Shown: positions 12,104 to 23,754, counted from the stretch's first letter. The stretch is 64,000 bases of DNA from Hyperoodon ampullatus (GCA_949752795.1 OX457064.1:38932368-38996367), one strand, 5' to 3'. The notes: a model not told the origin generated them from the sequence alone. Program-made: numbers and translations.

Positions 12104-12283
12104 AGGATAGCAAAATGGTTAAGAAGCCACTGCATGGGTATATATATATTCTGCTTCTGCAAGTTATGTAAATTCTCAGGGCCTTCATTTCCTCATCTAA
12201 AAAATGGGGATTATAGCACTTTCCACATGGGTTTTTATGGGAATTAAGTGGGTTAAGTCATGTGAAGTGCTTAGAACATGGCC
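12104..12283 (+). repeat. MIR SINE
   Basis: Forward MIR: 'agcaaaatggttaagaagc', 'tcatttcctcatctaaaaaa', 'tggggattatagca', 'agtgcttagaaca'. It abuts the first of two L1 3' ends. Confidence 0.8.
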
Positions 12284-12540
12284 ACTGGGGGGGAAGGGAC
12301 AAATTGGGAGATTGGGATTGACATATATAAAATACTACATATAAAATAGGTAACTAATAAGGACCGCCTAGCACAGGGAACTCTATTCAATACTCTGTAA
12401 TGGCCTATATGGGAAAAGAATCTTAAGAAGAGTGGATATATGTATATGTATAACTGATTCACTTTACTGTACACCTGAAACTAATACAACATTGTAAATC
12501 AACTATACTCCAATAAAAATTAAAAAAAAATTTTTTTTGA
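12284..12540 (+). mobile_element. LINE-1 3' UTR fragment, first of a tandem pair
   Basis: Cetartiodactyl L1 3' end: 'gggattgacatatataaaat', 'gcacagggaactctattcaa', 'gtacacctgaaactaataca', 'caactatactccaataaaaa', then an A-rich tail. Severely 5'-truncated, about 250 bases. Confidence 0.9.
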
Positions 12541-12550
12541 AAGAAAAGAT

Positions 12551-13086
12551 ACATGAACTCCAATGTCCATTGCAGCACTATTTACAATAGCCAGGACATG
12601 GAAGCAACCTAAATGTCCATTGACAGAGGAATGGATAAAGAAAAGGTACATATGTAAATGAAATACTACTCAGCCACCAAAAAGAATGAAATAATGCCAT
12701 TTGCAGCAACATGGATGGACCTAGAGATTACCATACTAAGTGAAATAAGTCAGACAGAGAAAGACAAATATATATCAGTCATATGTGGAATCTAATTTTT
12801 TTAAAAAAGATACAAATGAACTTATGGCTATGAAAGGGGAAACATAGGGGGAGGGATAAATGAGGAGCTTGGGATTAACATCCACACACTACTATATATA
12901 AAATAGATAACCAACAAGGACCCTACAGGGAACTCTACTCAATATTCTGTGATAACCTATATGAGAAAAGAATCTAAAAAAGAATGAACATATGTATATG
13001 TATAACAATCACTTAGCTGTACACCTGAAACTAACACAACACTGTAAATCAATTATACTCCAATGAAATTTTTAAAAAAAGAAAAA
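12551..13086 (+). mobile_element. LINE-1 3' end, second of a tandem pair
   Basis: Begins inside ORF2 ('gtccattgcagcactattta', 'ggacatggaagcaacctaaa'), passes the 'caacatggatggacctagag' segment, and ends in the same 3' UTR as the copy directly upstream ('acctgaaactaacacaacac', then a poly-A tail). Same orientation and only about 10 bases from the first tail. Two insertions into one A-rich site is the simplest reading. Confidence 0.92.
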
Positions 13087-14742
13087 AGAAATCCTCCACA
13101 TGTTTTGCTTGCAGAAGGCTGATATGGTGAGGGTGGAATTTGAAGGGCATGTGATGTTTTGACTAAGTCAAACCAAAGGAAACCCACCCCTTTCAGCTTC
13201 GTAGTGTCCTGCTCTGTTTTCTACCTCATCCTTTGCGATGAGCCAGCAAAAAGTTTATTATGAGAGTCACTAAGTGTCAGACGACATTTGCTGAAAGAAA
13301 AAGCCAGATCAGCAGCCAGGAGGATGTGAAAGCCCAACACTCTGTAGATACTTGGAGGTTCGCATGTAACGCTCCTCTCCCTCAGCCAACCGTGGGAAGA
13401 CAATTATTGTACTTTAGGACACAACTCTCTGTTTATTGTTAGAAAATTGAATTAGCAGCTTCCACTGCTTTGATCCCTTCCAACGACAAAATGCCTAAGA
13501 CTTTGAAGGACAATCATTTTCTCCTTGAAGCTGACCAAATAAAGATTTTATAGTTCCTCATTTTAGCGATCAAAGAGGTCTATTATGATTCAAGCATGAG
13601 TCATCCTCTCTAGTCTCGTAATAAATTTGTCCAAGAGTTAGTATATGCTTAAGAAGAACAACTGCAGCAAAAGATCTTATTTGTGGTTTTGTGTGGGTGT
13701 ATGTGTATTAAAATGCCAGAATCTAAACGTTTTTGGTACTTTTCAGGATTGGAAGCAAAGCCATCCTTAATTTGAGAGTCAGTGATAGTGTGGGACTGAG
13801 AGTCTTAAAAATACTCTGAAACCTTCTGACATACCACCCCCCCAAAATAATCTTAGAACTATGAACTCAAACTATCAACTGATTTGTTAAGAAAAAACAA
13901 ACTCCACACTTTGTAAATGCTTAAGCTTACATGAACAGGAGCATGCCTTCCTAAAACTGAGCCTTAGGACTCATCTTCTAACTCTAGTTTGTCACACTCC
14001 ACCAAAGGGTCTACTGAGAGGGTCATTGCTGCCTGTGCATGTGTGCACACGTGCACACACACACACACCCACATCGGGTGGGAAATAACCCAGGAATAAT
14101 GGACAAAGTGCAGACATGATTGAGCTCTACTATAATGAATCTTCACATCACTTTCAATTAAAAGATTACATGATGGTTGAAGTAACACTAAGGATAAATC
14201 CTCCAAGCTTTTTTCAAATCATCAATCCAGGTGCAACAAGTATGCTAAGCACATACTGAGGTTGCCACGGCTCCCCCTGCCTTGTGAACTGGAGTGCCAA
14301 AGCATTGATTTTTCACTTCTCCTGGGTAACCGGCCAGCACTGTGAATCTCACCAAAGCTCTGGACATTCTCACTTGAAAATGAATAAACACATACCCACA
14401 AATTTTGAATACAATTCCCTGGGTCTGGGCTAGAGTTTAAAAACCTCTGAACAAGTGACTGAAGAAGTCCTTTGCCCCGAGGGATTTTACAAAGAGCCAT
14501 CATCAGGACTAATGCTCTCCAATACACTGATATGGGAGCTGACTATTATTATGTTCATAAGGTGACATCTACGAATATAATCAGCAGGCTTGATAAAAAT
14601 ATTTGCATAAAATCCATATGTTTACACATATACTATCATGTACTGATAACCACCTACATTACAGCATATGTTTTACCATCTACTGTGAGGTTCTTTATCA
14701 ATTTTCCATAGTTCAGAATCTCATACCTTCCTTCCCAATAAT
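13087..14742. other. Unique sequence with a short CA repeat
   Basis: No gene or major repeat recognised. A (CA)n tract lies at about 14053-14068. Open frames at 13260-13442, 13964-14206 and 14222-14527 have no domain signature. Confidence 0.5.
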
Positions 14743-14752
14743 GGAAATACAT

Positions 14753-14971
14753 TTTTTTTTTTTTTTTTTTTTTTTTTTTGCGGTACGCGGGCCTCTCACT
14801 GCTGTGGCCTCTCCCGTTGCGGAGCACAGGCTCCAGATGCGCAGGCTCAGCGGCCATGGCTCATAGGCCCAGCCGCTCCGCGGCATGTGGGGTCTTCCCG
14901 GACCGGGGCATGAACCTGTGTCCCTTGAATCAGCAGGTGGACTCTCAACCACTGTGCCACCAGGGAAGCCC
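14753..14971 (-). mobile_element. CHR-type SINE, short form (cluster member 1)
   Basis: Reverse complement of the short form: long T run (poly-A tail), then GCGGTACGCGGGCC, and finally CCAGGGAAGCCC. Box B on the sense strand reads GGTTCATGCCC. Flanking duplication GGAAATACAT at 14743-14752 and 14972-14981. Confidence 0.95.
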
Positions 14972-15005
14972 GGAAATACATATTTTTAAAATATCAAGTT
15001 TACTT

Positions 15006-15215
15006 TTTTTTTTTTTTTTTTTTGCGGTACGTGGGCCTCTCACTGTTGTGGCCTCTCCCGTTGCGGATCACAGGCTCCGGACGCACAGGCTCAGCGGCCA
15101 TGGCTCACGGGCCCAGCTGCTCCGCAGCATGTGGGATCTTCCCGGACCGGGGCACGAACCCGTGTCCCCTGCATCGGCAGGCGGACTCTCAACCACTGCA
15201 CCACCAGGGAAGCCC
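15006..15215 (-). mobile_element. CHR-type SINE, short form (cluster member 2)
   Basis: Near-consensus short copy in reverse. Box B on the sense strand reads GGTTCGTGCCC. Perfect duplication TCAAGTTTACTT at 14994-15005 and 15216-15227. Only 34 bases from cluster member 1. Confidence 0.96.
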
Positions 15216-15388
15216 TCAAGTTTACTTCTTAATGACTCAACACTTTATCTGAAAAAACATTGGTCTACTGATTTACTATGATAATAAAACTTATTTCCAA
15301 AATAGCGTAGAGCTCAGGAACTGAAGCAAAATATTAACCATTTTTAAAAACTTTGAAATAATAATACTTTATCATTTATATAGTATAC

Positions 15389-15784
15389 TTTTTTTTTTTT
15401 TGGCTGCGTTGGGTCTTGGTTGCTGTGCGCGGGCTTTTCTCTAGTTGTGGCGAGCAGTGGCTCCTCTTCGTTGCCGTGCATGGGCTTCTGATTGCGGTGG
15501 CTTCTCTTGTTGAAGAGCATGGGCTCTAGGGGTGCGGGCTTCCGTAGTTGCAGCACAGCTCAGTAGTTGTGGCACGTGGGCCCTAGATTGTGCGGGCTTC
15601 AGTAGTTGCAGTGCGTGGGCTCAGTAGTTGTGGCTTGCGGGCTCTAGAGTGCAGGCTCAGTACTTGTGGTGCATGGGCTTAGTTGCTTCACTGCATGTGG
15701 GATCTTCCTGGACCAGAGATCAAACCCATGTCTCCTGCATTGGCAGGCAGATTCTTAACCACTCTGCCACCAGGGAAGTTCCTG
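15389..15784 (-). mobile_element. CHR-related SINE, extended form (cluster member 3)
   Basis: At about 395 bases this is the longest SINE here. In the printed strand it starts TTGGCTGCGTTGGGTCTTGG (the GACCCAACACAGCC end reversed) and ends CCAGGGAAGTTCC. The middle contains repeated GCTCAGTAGTTGTGGC-like units at about 15560-15670, which explain the extra length. Box B is decayed (GGTTTGATCTC). Duplication TAGTATAC at 15381-15388 and 15785-15792. It looks older than its two neighbours. Confidence 0.88.
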
Positions 15785-15792
15785 TAGTATAC

Positions 15793-17329
15793 ATTTTTTA
15801 AAGAATGTGGTCAAATAGTTTTTGCCTTAAAAGGGAACTGCAATATATGAAAAAGATGAAATATGGAGAAACGAAAATATTGACACAGATATACTGCCAC
15901 ACATACCCAGTTCTATGCTACCTGGCCGGGTACTAGCATTAACACAACACTAGAAATATGTTTTGAACTCTACTGATGTGCCAGGGAGGCTCAAGGTTCA
16001 CAGCCAGCATGTTAACTGGCAAAGTACTGCTTAGAGCAGAGAGGGTGTGAGGGCACTCATGGGCAGACAGGTCATGACATAATGATATGACATTTAATTT
16101 GAAAATATTGGGTATTTATATATCTGGACTATTCTTGACTGTATTTCCATACACAAGTTTTAGTCATCAGGTTGCCAGGTATTCAACTAACACCTGGAAA
16201 CTTCACATGATTCCTAAGATGCTGGCTATTTGACAAGACCACCTTGCCCAACTGAGGACTCTCTAATGGAGCTGATGCTTGTGAAAATATTCCAGTCCCA
16301 ATGCTAGGATCATGCATGGGAATAGCTCAGCTCACCACCACCCCATCTTTCCATAGCAACCATGGTTCCCAGAGAACTTTCTGGGGGCACTCATTAAAGT
16401 GCTCAGACATATCTATCACTCTTCAGTATTTTCCAAAATGTCTATCATGGAATCTTAGTCCTATAAGATTCCCTGCTGAAGAAGGCAGGGAAGGGGCAAT
16501 TTAACCTTGGATAAATAATTTTAGGAAACATAGCATAAAATGTTCCCTCATATGTGAAAATATTATAATGTAAATTAAAAATCTGTTACTTTGGGTCTCC
16601 AAAAATTATATTATTACCTAAATTTTTATTTGATTATTAACCAAAAACCTATCAACATCCTGGGGACTAATATTTTGCAACTCTGTGGAAAATTCTTCAC
16701 TATACCCTAGAGTTCATTAATGAATATCTTTGCTCCAACTCCCAGACCCCACCCATCAGAATGGACACTCGATTCTTCTTACTTTCTCCTCTGTTTGAAG
16801 TTTCTTCTCCAGAAACCATTTTTTCTTCCCTTCTCCAGAGTCAATAACAGATAATACCTAACCATTAACTTTCTCTTGGAAACTTTCACTGCAGGAGACT
16901 GCCTTATTCAGAAGTTTAGAAATAGCTTGGTAATTAAAGGTACCAAGGTTAGTGAAATGTACTCTGTTTCACTGTTGTGGTGGCAATGATTCCTCTTTAT
17001 AATACGTAATAGAAAAATACATACAGCATTTTTTTAAATAAAATTTTTAATTATAAAGAATAAGAAATATTCCTTTTAAAACTTTGTTAATTCAATTTAA
17101 GAAATCACACCATTGTGATTTAAGATAACCCCTGTTAACATATCATATTCTCTTCCAAATATATTCATAAATTTGATATTGTTATGTATATAAAATTGTG
17201 TGTTTATATCCTGTTTTTTTCACTTAACATAGAGACTGAAATTTTTCGCATCATTAAAAAGGTATAATCTGTAATGTGTAAATAATTCAGGGTTCACAAA
17301 GCTGGGGAACAGAGAATAAACTTACTTTT
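15793..17329. other. Unique sequence
   Basis: No gene or repeat recognised. A weak 67-codon frame at 16301-16504 lacks any domain signature. Confidence 0.5.
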
Positions 17330-17342
17330 AAACAGTATGTAA

Positions 17343-17657
17343 GGGACTTCCCTAGTGGCACAGTGGTTAAGAATCCGCTTGACAATGCAGGGACACAGGT
17401 TCGAGCCCTGGTCCTGGAAGATCCCACATGCTGTGGAACGGCTAAGCCCATGCACCACAACCACTGAGCTCACACACCACAACTACTGAAGCGCATGCAC
17501 CTAGAGCCTGTGCTCCGCAACAAGAGAAGCCACCGCAAGGGGAAGCCTGCACACCACAATGAAGAGTAGCCCCCGCTCGCCACAACTAGAGAATTCCTGT
17601 GTGCAGCAACGAAGACCCAACACAGCCAAAAATAATAAAAATAAATAAATTTACATT
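17343..17657 (+). mobile_element. CHR-type SINE, long form
   Basis: Starts GGGACTTCCCTAGTGGC; box B GGTTCGAGCCC is canonical. Extends through the CAACGAAGACCCAACACAGCC end to an AATAAATAAATTT tail. Imperfect duplication around 17330-17342 and 17658-17669 (shared TATGTAA). More diverged than the short copies. Confidence 0.92.
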
Positions 17658-17669
17658 AAAAATATGTAA

Positions 17670-18354
17670 GTTACATATTCAAATAATGCTCAACATGTTT
17701 TCAGGTGAAATACCTCTAAATTTATAGCAATGGGTTCAATTGTCAATTGGAAAACAGTATGATAAATATTATATAATACGGGGTGTCAAAAGTGTCTAGA
17801 AATACAGAGAAAAAAGGGTGTATTTATTGCACTTCTATCAGATTAACAGTTAACCCACTGATCTAAATTTAGAGATATTTCATCTGAAAATTATCTGGAG
17901 GCTAACAGAATCATTGGAATACATGATTTAAAAATACAGCCAAGATATGCTTTAAAAATAAGTTTATCTCACGTTACCACTAAGAAACAAGATACCAAAA
18001 GCTGATATCCAAACACATACAGCATTTAAAGGTAATTTAGTTGCCGACTGAATCAATATTGCTTCTTCTCTTTAACTTTCATTTGATCTAAACTTGGAAG
18101 CATAGAAATTAGTAAGCAATTTCATCATTATATGCTTTTCCCAAACTTGTGACTATATATTTTTGTCCTGTTCTGGCACAACCAGTCTTTAAAAAAGGCC
18201 TGCATATTCGTTGTGGTAAAGGACCATTGGTTCTTATGATTTACATTGGTTGTTCAACCTGTCAGAGAATAGGATCCTTCATTCTCCCATGGGATCTATA
18301 ATAGTTATCAGTATTCACCTAAAAAAATTAACAGCTTTTATCTTATGTTTAATT
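17670..18354. other. Unique AT-rich sequence
   Basis: Nothing recognised. Confidence 0.5.
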
Positions 18355-18580
18355 GCTTGGGCTCAAGAGTCCAATTCCTTGTTGTGAGTCAATGTTTCAC
18401 TACTTATTCTGTGACTTTTGCAAAGTTAACTTTTTGCCCTTGGTTTTCTATTGTGAAAAATGGAAATACAAACATCCATAGGGCTAATGACCAGAGTAAA
18501 GTAGATAATTAATGCAAAGAACTTGAAATATTACCCAGAGTATGGCAAGTGCTTAATTAATATTAGCTATTGTTATTATG
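18355..18580 (+). repeat. MIR SINE
   Basis: Forward MIR: 'tgggctcaagagtccaattc', 'actacttattctgtgac', 'tggttttctattgtgaaaaa', 'atggcaagtgcttaattaat'. Confidence 0.75.
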
Positions 18581-18929
18581 GCAAAAGTGGTATAGACACT
18601 TTAAAATCACAGGCTTCAATGTCCACCTGCAAATTCCTTTTCTCTCCATGTTATTAGAACCTGAATAGCTAGAAGTAGCAAACTGACTCAGAAATAGAGA
18701 AAGCAGAGAGTTTGTCTCAGCAGATAAGTAAGCTGAGATAATCCATTCACAGAAGTCATTTGAATTGGCCATGATACCAGATTTCAAAAAATGCAAATAC
18801 ATACATACTGAGAGGCAGGGAGTTATTAGTTCCTATAAAGACGTGAATAACTTATAATGCTCTCACTATCTGTAAATATGCTTCTGCAAATAACAGGGGG
18901 ATAAAAACACTCAGTAGGGCATTTTATTC

Positions 18930-19074
18930 TCTGGTATCTCCTTGCTATCTTTGATAAAATGTCACCTTTTCACTTAGGTCTTCCCAAATGATTCCATGTG
19001 CAATACCCCTCCCACCTCCTAGCATACCTTATCTCCTTATTGATTTAATGTTTTCATTGCATGCATCACCTTAA
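18930..19074 (+). repeat. L2 LINE fragment, left half of a split copy
   Basis: L2 3' UTR in forward order: 'aaatgtcaccttttcactta', 'ggtcttcccaaatgatt', 'catgcatcacctta'. The next expected L2 sequence resumes at about 19440, after an inserted LTR. Confidence 0.75.
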
Positions 19075-19433
19075 TGTTTATATCTCCCCAAATGCATATC
19101 TTGAAATGCTACTCTCCCTGATAGCATGGTATTAGGATGGAGACCTTTGAGAGGTAATTAGGATTAGGTGAGGTCATGAGCATGGACCCTCATGAACAGA
19201 ATTAGTACCCTTATAAGAGGCAAAGGGAGCTTGCTTCTTCTCTCTGCTCTCAGACATGTGAGCATACAACGAGAAGTTGGCAGTCTGCCACCTAAAAGAG
19301 GCTCTCACCAGAATCCAACCAAGTTGGCACCCTATATATGAACTTCCAGAATTCTGAGGAATAAATTTCCGTTGCATATAAGCCTCCCAATCGATGGCAT
19401 TTTTTGTTATAGCAGCCTGAGCTGACTGAGACA
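19075..19433 (+). mobile_element. Solo LTR of MaLR/MLT1-MST type
   Basis: About 360 bases beginning TG and ending CA. It shows the MaLR landmarks: 'ggtattaggatggagacctt', 'gaggtcatgagcatggac', 'catgaacagaattagtaccc', 'ttataagagg', the polyadenylation signal 'ggaataaatttccgtt', and the end 'gttatagcagcctgagctga'. No internal retroviral genes adjoin it, so it is a solo LTR. It sits inside an L2 copy. Confidence 0.85.
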
Positions 19434-19605
19434 ACTTTCTTACGCATTATATAATTTATTAATTCATTCTGTTTAATGTTTGGCTTCCTCTACTTGAATG
19501 TTAGCTTCATTGCATAGGGATTTTTCATAATTTTTTCAAAACTATATCCCTAACACTTAGAACAATTCTTAGTGCATATCATGAATATTTGATGAATAAA
19601 TGAAC
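19434..19605 (+). repeat. L2 LINE fragment, right half of a split copy
   Basis: Continues the L2 3' UTR: 'cattatataatttattaatt', 'gaatgttagcttcattgcat', 'agggatttttc', ending 'gaatatttgatgaataaatg', the typical L2 terminus. Confidence 0.8.
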
Positions 19606-19694
19606 AAGTCCAGAAGTGGGACATATATAGTCTTGATCAAGTCAGTAGCTAAAGAATATCAAGATTCAGACTCCTTCCATCCTTCCACTCTGCC

Positions 19695-19835
19695 ATCCTC
19701 AGTGTTGGCTTCCTTCTAAAGTAAAAACCTCTTGTTCTTGGTTTTCTAATATGAAAAATGGTAATAATATTAATACAAACTCCCAAAGGGCTACTAAGTG
19801 GATTAAAGGAGGTAATAAATGCTCCGTAAAAGAAC
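19695..19835 (+). repeat. MIR fragment
   Basis: 'ttggttttctaatatgaaaa', 'atggtaataatattaataca', 'gggctactaagtggattaaa', as in the 3' half of MIR. Confidence 0.6.
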
Positions 19836-21184
19836 AAGAAATCATTCACAGAAGTTCCTCAACAGATCTTCCTCGATACCTCATTGAACAGAAATTTGAT
19901 CACTTAAACTAATTAAGTGTTAAGGTGAAGGGAATTTCTTTAAATGTTAGAGAAATCAGGATTTCCCCCTAAAATAGGGGAAAGGATCATGATCCTCCAG
20001 CGGTAAATACCTGATGCAATGTCGCACTCCACTGGCAAAGAAGGAAGCCTAAATGGGTGGACAGAGCAAATAACTGTCGACCACATTATTAGATCTCTGC
20101 TTCTATGCACTACTGAAGTGGGCTGGGGTAAGACTAAAAGCTTTTAAAACAATTACAAATAATACTGACCTTAAAATAAACAAAAAGAAAGGAAAAGTAG
20201 ACCCACGTTCAGTTAGTTAGAATGAATTGGACTACTTTACATGCGAACTGATTTAGGAAACATGATTCAACAACTAAAAGCAATCAAGGTGAGTATTTAT
20301 TTGCATTCTACTGTCTGGATGCTAAATCTGCTTTCAGAAAGAGTTTGAGTGTTAGTGACCTAAATGAATCTATCTGTGAACTGATGCATTCACTTAAATT
20401 TTAATATGTGTTTGCTATGCTCATGTTACAAAGTTTAGTTGCCTTTTTATTTAACATAAACTCTCCCATTTTTGTTGGCTCTTCAAGTGGCCAAGATAAA
20501 AAATAAGAGTATATTTATGGATGTGAGAAGTGAAGTGTTAAATTATTTTATTGGTTTAGATTCAGTCTGGTAATCTTGTGGCTCTTTTTTTAGTTGGATA
20601 GCAAACATGAAAAGAATGAGCATGTATAAATGTCTTCTTGGAAATAAAACAGCACAATTGAATATCTGCTCAAATATACAAGAAAGAAATTCAATTTGGG
20701 TTTTTAAATAGCTAACCTCTACATGTAAAGAAATGATTCATTTAAGTTAATACAGCTTAACTATGGGACTTTCAGTATCTAGTAATGATTATTTACTTTC
20801 TTAATGTTCATCTACTATTTGATTTTTATGTATTTAACCTTACTATTAACATCTACAAAAGAAGAAAAATAGTTGCCACAAAATGATAAAAGTGAAATTA
20901 GGCCATTTTGCTCAAATTTAATATTTCTGATTCAATATCCATATAAGCTAGAATGAAATTGATGGATGACTATGAATTTAACACTTAAACTTCCATAGGG
21001 AATTCAGAGTTATGTCAAAATTACCTCTTAAGGAAATACTGAGTGCTCTCCCAGAAAAGTGTGGCCTGTGTATGTACCTAACCAAAATCTATGAGAAATA
21101 CGTATTGCATAGGAACACATACCCTAATATTTTATTTGGAATACCTCAATATTGATTACTTTTGATGCATTTAATTGCCAAGCT
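19836..21184. other. Unique AT-rich sequence with one candidate splice-flanked block
   Basis: No repeat recognised. A strong donor (AAG then GTGAGT at 20289) follows a short ATG-containing block (20257-20288), described as a separate entry. Confidence 0.45.
20257..20288 (+). other. Weak candidate micro-exon
   Basis: A 32-base block is preceded by AG (20255-20256) and followed by the near-ideal donor GTGAGT. It contains ATG at 20262 and could read MIQQLKAIK up to the donor. The acceptor pyrimidine tract is poor and no partner exon is seen. Probably chance. Confidence 0.12.
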
Positions 21185-21345
21185 GCAATTAGGCCTTCCC
21201 TCATGACGCTATTTCCAGGTACTTCAGCAGTCTTCCACACTGTCCCTTAATGTCATTTCCCTTGTCCATTTGCCATTTTCCATGGTACCTATCACCTTAT
21301 GCACTATATAATTTACTAGTTTATTCTATTTATTTATTAGAAGTC
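21185..21345 (+). repeat. L2 LINE 3' fragment
   Basis: 'aggccttccctcatgacgct', 'tacctatcaccttatgcact', 'atataatttactagtttatt', in L2 3' UTR order. Confidence 0.65.
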
Positions 21346-22620
21346 AAAGCCAAAATTAGATAGGTGACTTATCTTTCTTAGAAAGCCATAAGGATAACAC
21401 AAATTTAGCAAACAAAATAATTAAGCATCAGAGATTAAAAAAATATTTCCAACATACTAAATAGGCCAAATTTTGTAACACAAAGTCAATAACATTTATG
21501 TTTTAGGTTAGCTGTATTGTGATTTAAATGTTAGCCTTTGCAGACAAATCTGGTAGCAACACATTTCTACGTTGCACACTATGTGTCCTGAGAATTTCCT
21601 GCATGAAACATATTGTGTCTACTCACTGATCTACATAATGAGGAAATAAAGAAGACAGAGGCAAATAAATGATCAAAATACGTAGAAGGCCAAGGTTTGA
21701 GGAGCTTCTTGGGCAATGAGTATGTAGTTACGTTTTCATAGATGTGCTTGTGGACATGACCCTGCTAGAACAGAGGTCTCTGGCCCACAGTCAAATAAAA
21801 AGCTATTTCTTTGGGAAGCTGTCGAACAGCCTCTCCAAAAGGAAGAGTCCTCTTTTGTGGACATAATAACAAGCATTAATTCTAGTTTATGTTCAACATA
21901 ATAAAAAGGAAAGATAAAAATCAAGAGTATGCTATAGAATAAATGACTCTATTAAACCAGGTGGTGTCACAGCCAAAAGCCAAAAAATACAGAGTCAAAA
22001 ATACAGATATGTAAAATCATATTTCTCACAAAGAAAAGGCACTGCAGCAAGCAATGTACAAATTTTAAGAATCTTAACTAAGAAGCCACTTATCTTTTGA
22101 CTGAGTACTCAAAGAAAAGTTGAAGGTGTGCCACCATTGCACAGCTAGGTAAAATACATTGAGTGCATTGAATGCAGGGACATCTTTCATGCCTTAAGGC
22201 ACAGACTGCCCTGGTAGTGCCAGGATTACGGTGTCAGATGCAGTAAAATTTGAAAGCACATAATGCATTCACACATATTTTTTGCTACACATTTCTATAA
22301 ATGTAATAAAATTGTCTAGTTCTGTCTTGTTTTTTAGTCATTCTAGATAAACCTTCTAATTTGTATCCATTTCAAGAACTTATCTATAAACAGAATGGCA
22401 GTTGATTTTATGTGAGCAAATATTGCTCTTTTTCCTACGGCAAAACACCTAAGGTTGTAACATGTTTTCTGGGAGAGTAATTTCCAACTTTGTAGAGAAA
22501 CTCTGTAACAAAGAAGAAAAAACAGAAAGAGGAAGTAATTCAAAGCAGCTCTGTGTTCCGTGTGGTATTTAGATGGTATTTTACTTTTGTTCTATAATAC
22601 TTTAATTTTTTTGTCTCTAG
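21346..22620. other. Unique AT-rich sequence
   Basis: No repeat or gene recognised. The final 30 bases form a pyrimidine-rich splice-acceptor-like tract ending TTTTTTTGTCTCTAG. Confidence 0.5.
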
Positions 22621-22680
22621 GAAATTTCGTTTCAGCCTTGAACACAAAAGGGTCCACATGTGTGGAGAGGCAACCGTCAA
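22621..22680 (+). other. Candidate cryptic or alternative exon (60 bases)
   Basis: The block is bounded on the left by TTTTTTTGTCTCTAG with upstream TAATAC, a plausible branch site, and on the right by CAA then GTAAGTTT, close to the ideal donor. Its length of 60 is divisible by three, so inclusion would keep frame. Two of three frames are open: one reads KFRFSLEHKRVHMCGEATVK and the other NFVSALNTKGSTCVERQPS. I do not recognise either as a known protein segment, and no adjoining exon is visible. The splice signals are seen directly; function is not established. Confidence 0.25.
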
Positions 22681-23754
22681 GTAAGTTTACCATGACCTGG
22701 TCAAACTGTATTCAGTCATTTAAGGTGAAATAGGATTGTCCAATGAGATGGATAGGAACTGTTTTTTCAGCCCTCCATATAGGATTTATAGAGCTTTGGT
22801 GCTCAAAGTCATAGATTCATGCTAGTATTTGAAATATAAGCATGTAATCCCACCCTCAGAAAGTATTATTTCTTAGAAGTGTTCACTGACAACAGTAAAT
22901 AAAACGGAGGAGAGTCAAATGTATATATTATGATGTAAAAGAAACAAAAATGATGTCATTTGTGGGGAGTACTAAAATAGTCTCAATAAAAAGTAGCCCT
23001 CTGTGTGAAAATACAATGACAGTCTTTGAAACTAATATTGCAAGAGTAAAAGGTTCTGTGATCTCACCCTTAGTACATATTAGTAGCTCCTTGGAGCTTC
23101 TTGGGCAATGAGACATTCAAGAATATGCTAGATGACCACTCAGCAGGTATTTTATAAACTGACTCAGGCATATTTAATGATTAGGTGTCAGGAATAAACA
23201 ACCTTCAAAATTTCTATCTCTTGAGAGATTAATGACTATTCAAGTTATTTACCAATAATCTTTTATAATTACCATCTAAATTTGAATACACAATTTTCTT
23301 CCAAACAAATCTTTGAAATAAAATGGCAGATTGAGACAACTGAATACCTAATGTCTTCGCCCATGAAAAATAAACATGTATGTCTTTATTTCCTTGATGG
23401 CTGTTTCAGTTCTCTCAATTCAGCTTCTGTTTCTGAATTTCCTCTAAGATTTTTGGTCACAAAGTCAGTTGGTGACTCATCTCATCCATTCTTCAAAAAA
23501 AAAAAAAAAAAAAAAAGGGGGTTTGCTGTTGTGTATCACAATTTTTTTCTCTACTTTTATATTCTTATTTGCCTTTTTATTTTAAACTTACTGAGCTTTC
23601 CTTCAATTAAAAAAATGTGTTTAACCTGTTCAAGGAATAACAGGTCCATTTTTTTTTTCCCCTCAAAAGTTCTCCCTTATAACCTCTGGACTTTCTGATA
23701 TTATTTCCTTAAGAGATTCTGAACATAGGTCCTGGGCTCCTTTTATAAAATGAT
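22681..23754. other. Unique AT-rich sequence
   Basis: Contains a poly-A tract at about 23496-23516. The 138-codon frame at 23282-23698 runs through this tract and is low complexity, so it is not called as a gene. Confidence 0.5.

Noticed and set aside
14778..15281. 167-codon plus-strand open frame
   Set aside because: Joins the antisense strands of two neighbouring CHR SINEs through their T runs; not a gene.
19075..19433. Full endogenous retrovirus
   Set aside because: Only a solo MaLR-type LTR is present; flanks are L2 sequence with no gag, pol or env remnants.
23282..23698. 138-codon plus-strand open frame
   Set aside because: Carried by a poly-A tract and low-complexity AT-rich DNA.
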